Translations under genes and position numbers: made by a program
Shown: positions 1 through 9,718 of the stretch, piece by piece
How the letters are laid out: every line of letters starts with the position of its first letter
How positions within the stretch are numbered: position 1 is the stretch's first letter
Notes under the pieces: model-generated
What the model was told of the DNA's origin: nothing
Seen by the model: the letters and a program-made list of their open reading frames with translations, nothing else
Database searches by the model: none
NCBI RefSeq assembly: GCF_018334155.1
Contig: NZ_JAGXTP010000001.1
Location: 2,170,001 to 2,234,000 of the forward strand
From: Devosia litorisediminis
Lineage (GTDB): Bacteria; Pseudomonadota; Alphaproteobacteria; Rhizobiales; Devosiaceae
Direction of reading: 5' to 3'
Length of the DNA stretch: 64,000 nucleotides

Positions 1-129
1 TACCGTCCCAATTGGCGTACAAGAGTGGACCTGCGCAGTCGCTGACGCCAGACTACACGAAAGTGCCGAGTCTGCTGTTGCGGCGCGGCCACAGTTTATT
101 TTCAGACCGACGAATTTACGGATCCTTCC

Positions 130-2772
130 ATGCGCACCGAGACCGAGCAAACCATCTACCTCAAGGACTATGCGGTCAGCCCGTACCGGATTGTGTCAGC
201 AGACCTCGATTTCAAGATCACCGAGGCTGATACGCGGGTCCGGGCGCAGCTGACCATCGAGCCCAACCCCGGTACTGCCGCCGGCACGCCGCTGGTGCTG
301 GATGGCGATGAACTTGCTCTTGGGTCCGTGGCCATTGACGGCGCGCCACTGGTGCAATCGGCCTATGCCGCCGATGCGACGAGCCTGACCATAGTCGAGC
401 CGCCGCTGCGCCGCTTTGTGCTCGAGACCGAAGTCACCATCAAGCCCGCAGGCAATACCAAGCTGATGGGGCTGTATCGCTCGGGCGGCACCTGGTGCAC
501 GCAGTGCGAGGCCGAGGGCTTCCGCCGCATCACCTATTATCTGGATCGACCCGACAATCTGGCCGTGTTCAAGGTCCGCATCACCGCGCCGCAGGCCGTC
601 GCGCCGGTGCTGCTGTCGAACGGCAATCTGATCGAACAGGGCGATGCCGGCGACGGCATGCACTTTGCCGTGTGGGAAGACCCCTTCCCCAAGCCGAGCT
701 ATCTGTTTGCGCTGGTAGCGGGTGATCTGGGATCGATCACGGACAGCTTCACCACCGCCTCGGGCCGCAAGGTCGATCTGGCGATCTATTGCACCCATGG
801 CAAGGAAGACCAGTGCCTGTGGGCCATGGATAGCCTGAAGCGCTCCATGGCCTGGGATGAACGGCGCTTTGGCCGCGAATATGATCTGGATATCTTCAAC
901 ATCGTGGCCGTGTCCGATTTCAATTTCGGCGCGATGGAGAACAAGGGTCTCAACATCTTCAACGACAAGCTGGTGTTCGCGCAGCCCGAGACCGCCACTG
1001 ATGCCGATTACGATGGCATTGAGCGCGTGATCGCGCACGAATATTTCCACAACTGGACCGGCAATCGCATCACCTGCCGCGACTGGTTCCAGCTGTGCCT
1101 GAAGGAAGGGCTGACGGTCTATCGCGATCAGGAATTCACCAGCGACGAGCGCAGCCGACCCGTCAAGCGCATCTCCGATGTGGTGACCTTGCGTGCGGCG
1201 CAATTCCCCGAAGATGGCGGCCCGCTGGCCCATCCGGCGCGGCCCAGCCAGTATGACGAAATCAACAACTTCTATACGGCCACCGTCTACAATAAGGGCG
1301 CCGAAATCGTGCGCATGCTGGCGACGCTGCTGGGCGAGGCCGGGTTCCGCAAGGGCATGGACCTGTACTTCGAGCGCCATGACGGCGAAGCCACCACGAT
1401 CGAGGCATTCCTGGCCGTGTTTGCCGAGGCCAATGACGTCGATCTGGAGCAATTCAAGACCTGGTATCTGCAGGCCGGCACGCCCCGCCTGAGCGTCAGC
1501 GACAGCTATGATGCGGCCAGCCAGACCTATACGCTCAACCTCAAGCAGGAGACCCAGCCAACGCCGGGTCAGCCGGAAAAATCGGCGCTGGTGCTGCCCA
1601 TCAAGTTCGCCCTGATCGGACCCAATGGCAGCGAGATGAGCTGGACCGGGGTAACGGGCGGCGATGTGCGCCAGGACATGATCGTGCTCGACGCTGCCAG
1701 CGCCACGATCACCTTTAGCGGCGTGCCGAGCAAGCCGGTCCCCTCGCTGCTGCGCGAATTCTCTGCGCCGGTGAGCATGGACAGCGCGCTGTCCCAGGCC
1801 GACCAGTTGTTCCTGGCCCAGCATGACAGCGATCCATTCAATCGCTGGCAGGCGCTGCAGGATGTCGGCATGGGGCTGGCCGTGGCCGCCATTGACGGCA
1901 CGCCGTGGAGCGACGCATCGGTGAAGGCGCTCAGCCAGGCCATGGCTGAAACCCTGGCCAGCGACACGCTGGATGATGCGTTCAAGGCGCTGGCACTGAG
2001 CCTGCCCGCCGAAGCGCAGATCAGCCGGACCATTGGCAAGGAGATTGATCCGGACCGCGTGCACAAGGTGCGCAAGGAATTGCTGAAGGCGGTGTTCGCC
2101 CCGCTGGCGCTGGAAATGCTCAATGCCTATCTGGCGCTGTCTAGCGAGGCGCCCTATGCGCCAGATGCCGCGAGCACGGGCCGCCGGTCACTGCGCAATC
2201 GGCTGCTGGCCCTGATGGTCGCCAGTGATTGCGCCGGTGCGGTCGGGCTGGCCGCCCAGCAATATGCCGGCGCGCGCAACATGACCGACCGGTTGGCGGC
2301 CCTGAGCGCCAGCACCCTTGCCTGGACGCCCGACGCGGCCAAGCTGCTGGGCGACTTCCACGCCAATTTCGCGGCCAATGATCCGCTGGTGCTGGACAAG
2401 TGGCTGGCGGTCACCGCATCGGTGCCCGAAGATGGGGTGATCGAGCGCATTCAGGCGGTATTGGCCGATCCGGGCTTCCCCAAGACCAATCCAAACCGCC
2501 TGCGCTCACTGATGGGATCGTTCACGTTGAACAACCCGACCCAGTTCGCCCGCGCCGATGGGGCCGGTTTCCGCTTTGTGGCTGATTTTGTTGCCGAGGT
2601 AGACAAGATCAATCCGCAGGTGGCTGCCCGGGTGCTGACGGGCTTCCGGATCTGGCCGATGCTGGATCAGAGCCGTCGCGACGCCGCAAAGGTGGCGCTG
2701 GGCGGGCTACAGACCAAGGGGTCGCTGAGCCGCAACACGGCGGACATACTTGCCCGCATGTTGGCAAGCTAA
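130..2772 (+). CDS. pepN: Aminopeptidase N (M1 family zinc metallopeptidase)
   Basis: Cytosolic M1 metallo-aminopeptidase of 880 residues, the usual length for the bacterial PepN family, which removes N-terminal residues from peptides. The sequence shows the exopeptidase motif GAMEN at about residues 267-271 and the zinc site HEYFH at 303-307 with the third ligand Glu326 in LKEGLTV. Downstream are the beta-sandwich and the long helical C-terminal domain (from about residue 550) typical of PepN. The ATG at 130 is the first in frame before the conserved N-terminus. Bases 1-129 upstream hold no gene that I can see. A strong palindrome follows the stop codon. All key residues are intact. Confidence 0.97.
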   Translation: MRTETEQTIYLKDYAVSPYRIVSADLDFKITEADTRVRAQLTIEPNPGTAAGTPLVLDGDELALGSVAIDGAPLVQSAYAADATSLTIVEPPLRRFVLETEVTIKPAGNTKLMGLYRSGGTWCTQCEAEGFRRITYYLDRPDNLAVFKVRITAPQAVAPVLLSNGNLIEQGDAGDGMHFAVWEDPFPKPSYLFALVAGDLGSITDSFTTASGRKVDLAIYCTHGKEDQCLWAMDSLKRSMAWDERRFGREYDLDIFNIVAVSDFNFGAMENKGLNIFNDKLVFAQPETATDADYDGIERVIAHEYFHNWTGNRITCRDWFQLCLKEGLTVYRDQEFTSDERSRPVKRISDVVTLRAAQFPEDGGPLAHPARPSQYDEINNFYTATVYNKGAEIVRMLATLLGEAGFRKGMDLYFERHDGEATTIEAFLAVFAEANDVDLEQFKTWYLQAGTPRLSVSDSYDAASQTYTLNLKQETQPTPGQPEKSALVLPIKFALIGPNGSEMSWTGVTGGDVRQDMIVLDAASATITFSGVPSKPVPSLLREFSAPVSMDSALSQADQLFLAQHDSDPFNRWQALQDVGMGLAVAAIDGTPWSDASVKALSQAMAETLASDTLDDAFKALALSLPAEAQISRTIGKEIDPDRVHKVRKELLKAVFAPLALEMLNAYLALSSEAPYAPDAASTGRRSLRNRLLALMVASDCAGAVGLAAQQYAGARNMTDRLAALSASTLAWTPDAAKLLGDFHANFAANDPLVLDKWLAVTASVPEDGVIERIQAVLADPGFPKTNPNRLRSLMGSFTLNNPTQFARADGAGFRFVADFVAEVDKINPQVAARVLTGFRIWPMLDQSRRDAAKVALGGLQTKGSLSRNTADILARMLAS

Positions 2773-2820
2773 AATACGGACAAGCTTGGAAGAATTTTTC
2801 TTCTGCAGCTAAGTGATTCT

Positions 2821-2846
2821 CCTGACTCGCAAATTTGCGGGTCAGG
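2821..2846. terminator. 26-base near-perfect palindrome after pepN
   Basis: Two 13-base arms, CCTGACTCGCAAA and TTTGCGGGTCAGG, pair with a single mismatch and no spacer. The site lies 49 bases after the pepN stop and 105 bases before the next start, and a short T run (gcgttttgcg) follows at about 2857. It could be the pepN terminator or, because it has no true loop, an operator for the downstream kinase gene. The sequence alone does not decide. Confidence 0.45.
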
Positions 2847-2951
2847 CCTGGTCGGGCGTTTTGCGGGTCTGGACACCGGAGTCCTGCTGATTCATTGTTC
2901 GTTAAGGGCAAATCGGGTCGGACTACCACCCCCCACAAGACGGAGACACTT

Positions 2952-4610
2952 ATGCGGTCGGCGGAGACATCCGGCGTCGGCGCCAATGGATTCGGCGCAG
3001 ACCAGGAGCAGGCGAACACTCGCCAGGTCAACGACAGCAGAAGCCCCGCCAACCCATCGGGCTGGCAGGCCGTTATCTCACCCATTACAGCCGCTGTGGC
3101 ACTCACCGCGCTGTGCGCGGCAACACTGTTTGTCGCCTATGACACCATGCGCACCTTTGAGGATGCGCGCCATGAACTGGCGGTTATCGGCAGCAGCATC
3201 GCAGCAGACATTGCGGGGCTTGCGCCCGAAGCGGCGGCCCTGGCCGTGGATACCCTGCCCCAGCGTTTCAACACCGTGACCCGCGCCAGCCTGTCGTCAG
3301 CGCGCGAGGCCGTTGATCTTCCCGCCTTTTTGAGCCAGTTCGTGCCCGCCGGAGACCACGGCACGCTGGCGCTGGAAGCCACGCCGGAAAGTGCCTGGTC
3401 GGCCATTGGCCAGCGGGCGGGTATTGCATTCGGTCTGGCGGGCGTTTTGACCGCCTTTGTGTGGCGTCGCCGGCGCGGCGACATGCCTGACCTACTGCAA
3501 CGCCACAATTACCGCACACTGGCGGCAGCCATTCCGATGGGCGTGGCGTGCTGGACCAAGGACGGCTCGCTGGTGGTGTGCAATGAGCAGTATCGCGAGC
3601 GCTTCAAGCTGCTCGGCAAATCACTGACCTATCATCACGCCGTCAAACGCATGATCGAGGGCGGCTATATGAAGCTGCTCAATGAAGACGAAAACAATCG
3701 CCTGCTCGAAGTACACCGCCATGACGGATCCTGCCTGCTGATCGACGAGCGCCCGCTTTCCGATGGCGGGTTCATGACGCTGGTCAGCGACGTGACCGAG
3801 CGCAAAAAGACCGACACCATGTTGCACGCGATCCGCGAAGAGCAACGCCATCTGGCCCGGCGCTACCACGAGGAAAAGCTCAAGGCCGAGGCTGCCAGCC
3901 ACGCCAAGACCAACTTCCTCGCCCATCTCAGCCACGATATCCGCACCCCGCTCAACCACATTATCGGCTTTGCCGAACTGATGCGACACCAGGCCTATGG
4001 CCCGTTGGGTGATGAGCGTTATGCCGACTATGTGCAGTCGATCAAGACCTCTGGCGAACACCTGCTGGCGTCGTTCGCCACCATCCTGGATCTCGCTGAG
4101 CTTGAGAACGGTCAGAAAGCCCTGCGCCGCGATCCGGTGGCTATCGATGCGGTGCTGCGCAATGTCATGGAGCGTTTCGCCGCCCCCGCGGCACGCGCCA
4201 AACTGGCATTGAGCATCAGCCAGAGTTGCGACGCCACCATTGAAGGCGATCAGCTGGGTCTGGTCCGGATGATCTCCAATATCGTGGAGAACTCTCTGCG
4301 CTTCACCCAACCGGGCGGACAGATCGCGCTGGCCGCCTATCAAGCCGATGACGGGGTGGTGATCGAGATCACCGATACCGGCATCGGCATGAACCAGGAG
4401 CGCCTGGCGACATTGTCCCAGCCGTTCGCGCTTGGCGATGCGACATTCACCCGCGAGGGCATGGGGCCAGGTCTGGGCATTTCGATTGCGCGCGCCATTG
4501 CCGAACTGAGCGGCGGTCGTCTGGTGATCGACTCCAGTCCCTCGCTTGGCACCACTGTCGCAATCTCCCTGCCGCTGCAGGTGACCAGCGACGTTTCCGT
4601 CGCCGCCTGA
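2952..4610 (+). CDS. PAS-domain sensor histidine kinase
   Basis: Membrane-bound histidine kinase of 552 residues. It has one transmembrane segment near residues 38-60 and a second near 155-175, then a PAS-like region (about 190-290), a short coiled stretch, the HisKA box [19 protein letters not shown] and a HATPase domain with NIVENS (N box), DTGIGM (G1) and GPGLGIS (G2). I chose the ATG at 2952 rather than an in-frame upstream start at 2835 because ggagac lies just before it and the upstream codons look non-coding. No response regulator is adjacent, so it is an orphan kinase. Its position next to glnE and pepN is, from memory, conserved in rhizobia. The signal and partner are unknown. It converges tail to tail with glnE with only 13 bases between. 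Confidence 0.9.
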   Translation: MRSAETSGVGANGFGADQEQANTRQVNDSRSPANPSGWQAVISPITAAVALTALCAATLFVAYDTMRTFEDARHELAVIGSSIAADIAGLAPEAAALAVDTLPQRFNTVTRASLSSAREAVDLPAFLSQFVPAGDHGTLALEATPESAWSAIGQRAGIAFGLAGVLTAFVWRRRRGDMPDLLQRHNYRTLAAAIPMGVACWTKDGSLVVCNEQYRERFKLLGKSLTYHHAVKRMIEGGYMKLLNEDENNRLLEVHRHDGSCLLIDERPLSDGGFMTLVSDVTERKKTDTMLHAIREEQRHLARRYHEEKLKAEAASHAKTNFLAHLSHDIRTPLNHIIGFAELMRHQAYGPLGDERYADYVQSIKTSGEHLLASFATILDLAELENGQKALRRDPVAIDAVLRNVMERFAAPAARAKLALSISQSCDATIEGDQLGLVRMISNIVENSLRFTQPGGQIALAAYQADDGVVIEITDTGIGMNQERLATLSQPFALGDATFTREGMGPGLGISIARAIAELSGGRLVIDSSPSLGTTVAISLPLQVTSDVSVAA

Positions 4611-4623
4611 GATCACAACTCCT

Positions 4624-7506
4624 TCAGAGCGTGCGCGCCTTGGCGTACCATTGTGCCGCTGCCGCAGAGACCTCGGCCCGCATATCGGCCAAATCGATCT
4701 CGAGCCGCCCGAAATCGGGATAGTGCGTCAAACCTGCCAGCAATTCCTTGAACGCATTGGGCCAGGGCTCATCCTTGAGCGGGTCGATCAGCGCTGCTGT
4801 CATCACCTGCATCACCGTGGAATAGACCTGATGGATTTCGGCAAGGCGCCGACCAGCGGGCACGAGATCGGTTTCGCTGAGCCGTACCAAGACCTGCGCC
4901 GGGGTTGCCTGAGGCAAGGCAATGGTCTTGCCGGCGACCAATTGGGCGGATTGCGCGATGAATTCGAGATCGACCAGACCACCATCGGCCAGCTTGAGAT
5001 CAAATGCGTGCCGGGGGGGCCGCTCCTTGCCCATCAGACCGCGCATTTCGACAACATCATCAATGGTCTTGGACGCATCGCGCGCGCGCGACATCACGGT
5101 CGAGATGGCGTCGGCGACGGCATAACCAAAGCTGTCATCGGCCAGCACAACGCGGGCGCGGCTGAGCGCCAGATGCTCCCAGGTCCAGGCATTGTCGCGG
5201 TGATAGGCGCTAAAGCCAGCCAGGCTGGTGGCAAGCGGGCCGGCATTGCCTGAGGGGCGCAGGCGCATATCGGCTTCATAGAGCACGCCCTCGGCCGTCG
5301 GGGCGGTTATGGCGGCAACCAGACGCTGGGTCAGACGGGTATAGTACTGATTGGTGCTGAGCGGCTTTTCACCGTCGGATTCGCCATCCGGTGCGTCGTA
5401 AAGCAGAATAAAGTCGAGATCGGAGGCGACAGTCATCTCTCGGCTGGCCATCTTGCCGAAGGCCAGCAGCGCCACCGTGCCACCGGCCATAATGCCGTGG
5501 CGGCGTTCAAACTCGGACCGGACGCTACCGAACAGGCGATTGAGCAGGGTTTCGGCAAGGGCGGTGAACTGCTCCCCGGCCCCATGCGCATCAACCGTGC
5601 CCGAAAGCAGGCCTGCGGCGATCAGGAACTTCTGCTCCTGCCCGATAATGCGGGCGCGGTCGATGACCTCCTCATAGGAGCGGGCATCCGCCAGAAAGGC
5701 ATCGACCTTGGCCACCAGCACATCACGATGGGTCACATCATTGGCAAAGGCGGGGTCGATCAATCCATCCATGACATGGGCGCGATGAATGACGGCCTCG
5801 GACATGCGGGGTGCCGACGCCATTAACTGCACCAGCAGTGTGCGCAGGCTGGGGTGATTGCGCAGCAGGGCAAACAGTTGCACGCCCGTGGGCAGGCGCG
5901 ACAGGAAATTGTCGAACTTGGCCAATGCCGCATCGGCATTGCCGGCATTGCTTAGTGTGGTCAGCAGCGCGGGCAGCAATTCTGTGAGATGGCCCCGGGC
6001 CGCAGAAGCACGGGTGGCGGGATAGCTGCCATAGTGCCACTTGCGGACAATCTCGATGACCTTGGATGCATCGCCAAAGCCCATATTGGTCAGGGTTTCA
6101 AGCGTGCCTGGATCGTCGTCATTGCCGGTAAAGACCAGATTGCCTTCCCCACTCCCAAGGCTTTCGCCCTCGGTGAACAGTTCGGAATAATAGGCCGAGA
6201 CCAGCTCCAGCGCGCCGCGATAGTCGGCCTCGAACTGGCGCAGATCGGGCTGTCCCATCAACTGGCCAATAATTGCCACCTCTTCGGGGGTGGCGGGCAT
6301 GACATGGGTCTGTTCGTCACGCAGCATCTGCAGACGGTTTTCGACAGCGCGCAGATACCAATAGGTATGGCGCAGCTCGGAGGCGGCGCGTGGGGTGATC
6401 CAGTTGGCATCGGCCAACGCTGCCAGCGCATGGGCAGTCGGCTTGACGCGCAGCGTCTTGTCGCGGCCACCGGCAATCAATTGCTGGGTCTGGGTGAAGA
6501 ACTCGATCTCGCGAATACCGCCACGGCCAAGCTTGACGTTGTGTCCCTCAACGCGGATATCGCCGACATTCTTGGCGATATTGATCTGGCGCTTCATGGC
6601 CTGGATATCGGCGATGGTGGCGAAGTCGAGATGCTTACGCCAGACATAGGGAGCCAGTTCCTTGAGGAAGGCCTTGCCCACTTCCTTGTCGCCAGCGCAG
6701 GCGCGCGCCTTGATCCAGGCGGCACGCTCCCAGTTCTGGCCCCGGCTTTCGTAATAGGACAGCGCGGCATCGAACGAGATGGCGACAGGGGTCGAGCCAG
6801 GGTCGGGCCGCAGCCGCAGATCGGTGCGGAACACATAGCCATGGGCCTGCCGCTCCTCCATCAGGCCGACCAGCTTCTGGACCATGCGCGAATAGATCTT
6901 GGTGGCTTCCAACGGATCCTTGAGCACGCCCTTTTCGGGATCGTAGAACACCACAATATCGATATCGGAGGAGTAGTTCAGCTCCTGCCCGCCATGCTTG
7001 CCCAAGGCGAAAATGGCGAGACCGGAATTGGCCGCATTGGCCTGTTCGGGCTCCAGGGTCAGTTGGCCCCGCTCGGCAGCCTGCCGCATCAACATGTTGA
7101 GTGCGGCATCAAGGGCCGCGTCAGCCAGATGGGACAGCGCGGCTGTGGCCTGCGCGGTGGTCCAGGCGCCGCCGGTTTCGGCGACGGCTGCCAGCAAGGC
7201 GGTACGCCCCTTGGCAATGCGCAGCAGCGGGGCGAGTTCGGCTTCGTCGGCGGCACTGCGCCCGGCAGTGTCGACCGCTTCGATGATGTCGGTGAAGGCA
7301 CCGTCAGGATTATCGCTGAGCGCCTCGACGAACCAATCAAGATTGGTCTGCGCCAACGCGAGCAGATAAGGCGCTGATTCCAGCAGCGGCCCGATAGCGG
7401 GCGCATTGGGCTTAAGGGCAGCGCGCTGGTCAGCCGAGGCCTCTGCGAGCCATGCGTCAAAGACCGGCGTTTTGATCGGAGGCAGGGCGTTCAGTGTTGT
7501 GACCAT
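4624..7506 (-). CDS. glnE: Bifunctional glutamine synthetase adenylyltransferase/deadenylylase
   Basis: GlnE adds AMP to, and removes it from, glutamine synthetase in response to PII proteins, setting ammonium assimilation. The 960-residue length is normal. Two nucleotidyltransferase domains are visible: the N-terminal one with GKHGGQELNYSSDIDIVV at about residues 170-188, and the C-terminal one with GKMASREMTVASDLDFILL at about 685-705, each followed by helical GlnE-type regions. I prefer the ATG at 7506 (protein MVTTLN...) over an in-frame codon 12 residues upstream, since the extra residues look unlike the family. The upstream kinase gene ends only 48 bases away and points the same way, so the genes may be co-transcribed. 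Confidence 0.97.
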   Translation of the reverse strand: MVTTLNALPPIKTPVFDAWLAEASADQRAALKPNAPAIGPLLESAPYLLALAQTNLDWFVEALSDNPDGAFTDIIEAVDTAGRSAADEAELAPLLRIAKGRTALLAAVAETGGAWTTAQATAALSHLADAALDAALNMLMRQAAERGQLTLEPEQANAANSGLAIFALGKHGGQELNYSSDIDIVVFYDPEKGVLKDPLEATKIYSRMVQKLVGLMEERQAHGYVFRTDLRLRPDPGSTPVAISFDAALSYYESRGQNWERAAWIKARACAGDKEVGKAFLKELAPYVWRKHLDFATIADIQAMKRQINIAKNVGDIRVEGHNVKLGRGGIREIEFFTQTQQLIAGGRDKTLRVKPTAHALAALADANWITPRAASELRHTYWYLRAVENRLQMLRDEQTHVMPATPEEVAIIGQLMGQPDLRQFEADYRGALELVSAYYSELFTEGESLGSGEGNLVFTGNDDDPGTLETLTNMGFGDASKVIEIVRKWHYGSYPATRASAARGHLTELLPALLTTLSNAGNADAALAKFDNFLSRLPTGVQLFALLRNHPSLRTLLVQLMASAPRMSEAVIHRAHVMDGLIDPAFANDVTHRDVLVAKVDAFLADARSYEEVIDRARIIGQEQKFLIAAGLLSGTVDAHGAGEQFTALAETLLNRLFGSVRSEFERRHGIMAGGTVALLAFGKMASREMTVASDLDFILLYDAPDGESDGEKPLSTNQYYTRLTQRLVAAITAPTAEGVLYEADMRLRPSGNAGPLATSLAGFSAYHRDNAWTWEHLALSRARVVLADDSFGYAVADAISTVMSRARDASKTIDDVVEMRGLMGKERPPRHAFDLKLADGGLVDLEFIAQSAQLVAGKTIALPQATPAQVLVRLSETDLVPAGRRLAEIHQVYSTVMQVMTAALIDPLKDEPWPNAFKELLAGLTHYPDFGRLEIDLADMRAEVSAAAAQWYAKARTL

Positions 7507-7554
7507 AGGCACATGGTTATCTTGGCGCCGTGCAACGGGCAAGGTGGGCGCGCA

Positions 7555-8979
7555 TCACACAGCGGCGGCGGGCAGATCGATCACGGCGCGCACGCCGGGA
7601 TCATTGTCCTCGATACGGAAGCTGCCGCCATGCAGGCTCGCAACGGCATTGACCAGTGACAGACCCAGACCCGAGCCGACTTCGGAACGGCTCTTTTCGA
7701 GGCGCACGAAGCGTTCAATGGCCCGCTTGCGGTCGGCCTCGGGAATGCCAGGACCATTATCGGCCACTTCGATAAGGACACGATTGCCGGCCTGGCGCAG
7801 CCCGACAGTAATCCGCCCCTGCCCCTCGCCATGGGGTTTGGCGTATTTGACGGCGTTTTCGAGCAGATTGACCATGGCCTGGCCGATCAGTTCGCGATTG
7901 GCATGCAGGTGCACCGCGTCAGCGATGGAGGTTTCCACCACAATGCCTTCATCCTCCGCCACCGGCCCATAGAGCTCGGCAACGTCGGCAACGATGGCGC
8001 TGACGTCCACATCGCTCAAGGCGCCCGAAGGAGCCCCGGCTTCGGCACGGGCAATCATCAACAGCGCGTTGAAGGTCTGGATCAGCCGGTCACTCTCGGC
8101 AATGGTGGTCTCGAGCGCCAGCTGCCGGGTTTCGTCGCTGGCGCCTTCACGCAGGGCGGACTCGGCCTGATTGCGCAGTCGGGTCAGCGGCGTCTTGAGA
8201 TCGTGGGCCACATTGTCGGTGACCTCCTTGAGGCCCTGCAGCAGCTGCTCAATGCGGTCGAGCATGGCGTTCAGATTGGTGGCAAGCCCATCGAATTCGT
8301 CATTGCGCTTGGTGACCGGCACGCGCTCGGACAGGTTACCCGACATGATCTTGGTGGAGGTGTCGCGGATGGTGTCGATGCGGCGCAGCACGCGTTGCGC
8401 GGTTATGCCGCCCGCAATGATGGAGAACAGAATGATGCCCAGCACGCCAATCAGGAAACTCTGAATGATGATCGCCGAGAAGCCTCGCCGCTCGATCACG
8501 TCGCGCCCGACCACCAGTCGCATGCCATTGCTCAGCTCGACCGAACGCACCACGGCATAGCCTGATTTGGCGCGCGGCGGGCGTCCGTCGGTCTGATTGG
8601 TGGTGTCGGTCAGCGCCTCGGCGCGCTCGTAGTCGAAGCCGTAGGTGCCGGGGGTAACCAGCACCTCGGCGGGTACATCGGTGATATTGCCAAGCAGATA
8701 CTGGCCAGAAGCGTCCCCGAGATAGTAGACGCCGGGCCCGGGTGAGCGCGATACGCGCTCGACGGCGAAAGCCACCGCGCGCACGCCCTGATTGGTGTCG
8801 ATGCGCTGCAGTACCCGCACTTCGCGGTCGATATCGTCGGCCTGCTGGCGCTGGATCGAGATGCTGGACTGCCAGCCGATAAAGCCCAGCAGCAGGATCG
8901 AAAATATCCCGAAGATCAGGATAAACGTTGCCGTCAGCCGGACCGTGGATGTGCGCCAGAGCTGGGCAATGGTGTTCAC
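7555..8979 (-). CDS. Two-component sensor histidine kinase with HAMP domain
   Basis: Inner-membrane kinase of 474 residues that would phosphorylate the regulator encoded just upstream, whose stop lies 4 bases from this start. Transmembrane segments are at about residues 12-33 and 170-195 around a periplasmic sensor domain, then HAMP, the HisKA box VAHDLKTPLTRLRN with the phospho-accepting His near residue 260, and the ATPase motifs NLLENAVKYA, DNGPGI and GSGLGLSL. The gene lies between an OmpR-type regulator and glnE and downstream of degP. The same neighbourhood is known from rhizobia, where the pair is of the RagAB/FeuPQ type. I do not assign a symbol. An envelope-stress role linked to degP is inference. 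Confidence 0.93.
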   Translation of the reverse strand: MNTIAQLWRTSTVRLTATFILIFGIFSILLLGFIGWQSSISIQRQQADDIDREVRVLQRIDTNQGVRAVAFAVERVSRSPGPGVYYLGDASGQYLLGNITDVPAEVLVTPGTYGFDYERAEALTDTTNQTDGRPPRAKSGYAVVRSVELSNGMRLVVGRDVIERRGFSAIIIQSFLIGVLGIILFSIIAGGITAQRVLRRIDTIRDTSTKIMSGNLSERVPVTKRNDEFDGLATNLNAMLDRIEQLLQGLKEVTDNVAHDLKTPLTRLRNQAESALREGASDETRQLALETTIAESDRLIQTFNALLMIARAEAGAPSGALSDVDVSAIVADVAELYGPVAEDEGIVVETSIADAVHLHANRELIGQAMVNLLENAVKYAKPHGEGQGRITVGLRQAGNRVLIEVADNGPGIPEADRKRAIERFVRLEKSRSEVGSGLGLSLVNAVASLHGGSFRIEDNDPGVRAVIDLPAAAV

Positions 8980-8983
8980 AAGG

Positions 8984-9655
8984 CTACTCGCGGATCATGT
9001 AACCAGCGCCGCGCACGGTCTGCAGCAAGGGGCTGGCATGCCCCTTGTCGACCTTGGAGCGCAGGCGCGACATGTGGACGTCAATGACATTGGTCTGGGG
9101 GTCGAAGTGGTAGTCCCAGACATTTTCAAGCAGCATGGTACGGGTCACCACCTTGCCGGCATTCTTCATGAGATATTCGAGCAGGCGGAATTCACGTGGC
9201 TGGAGCAGGATGGTTTCGCCATCGCGTTCGACCTTGCGGGAGAGACGATCCAGGGTCAGGCCGCCCACGGCATAATTGGTGGCGGCTTCGGAGGGGCTGG
9301 AGCGGCGCGCCAGCACTTCGACGCGGGCCAGCAATTCGGTAAAGGCATAGGGCTTGGTGAGATAGTCATCACCGCCGGCGCGCAGGCCGGTGACGCGGTC
9401 ATCAACCTCGCCCAGCGCCGAGAGAATGAGAACAGGGGTTTTGTCGTCTTCAGCGCGCAGCGACTCAACGATGGACAGGCCATCGCGGCGCGGCAGCATG
9501 CGATCAACGATCAGCACGTCATAATCCATGCCCGAAGCCATGGCGTAACCGGTTTCGCCGTCGGCGGCGTGGTGGGTAATATGACCGGCTTCATCGAGCG
9601 CCTGGATCAGGTAGCTCGCTGCTTCGCGGTCATCTTCGATCAACAAAATCTTCAC
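8984..9655 (-). CDS. OmpR/PhoB-family response regulator
   Basis: Response regulator of 223 residues: a receiver domain with acidic pocket Glu7/Asp8/Asp9 and phospho-acceptor Asp51 in DVLIVDRMLP, then a winged-helix DNA-binding domain with the typical LTPxE-like segment (LQPREFRLLEYLMKN) and the C-terminal hairpin TVRGAGYMIRE. It is immediately followed by its cognate kinase. The gene starts 63 bases after the end of the degP-like gene on the same strand, so protease, regulator and kinase may form one unit. Confidence 0.95.
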   Translation of the reverse strand: MKILLIEDDREAASYLIQALDEAGHITHHAADGETGYAMASGMDYDVLIVDRMLPRRDGLSIVESLRAEDDKTPVLILSALGEVDDRVTGLRAGGDDYLTKPYAFTELLARVEVLARRSSPSEAATNYAVGGLTLDRLSRKVERDGETILLQPREFRLLEYLMKNAGKVVTRTMLLENVWDYHFDPQTNVIDVHMSRLRSKVDKGHASPLLQTVRGAGYMIRE

Positions 9656-9718
9656 CGCGGTGCCCCCGGGATACTGATGGGAAATGGCCCCGGAGCAATG
9701 CCCCGGAGCCGTACTGGT

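Noticed and set aside
196..2064. 622-codon open frame antisense to pepN
   Set aside because: Long antisense frames are expected in GC-rich genes through codon third-position bias. The plus-strand frame has full M1 active-site motifs and this one has none.
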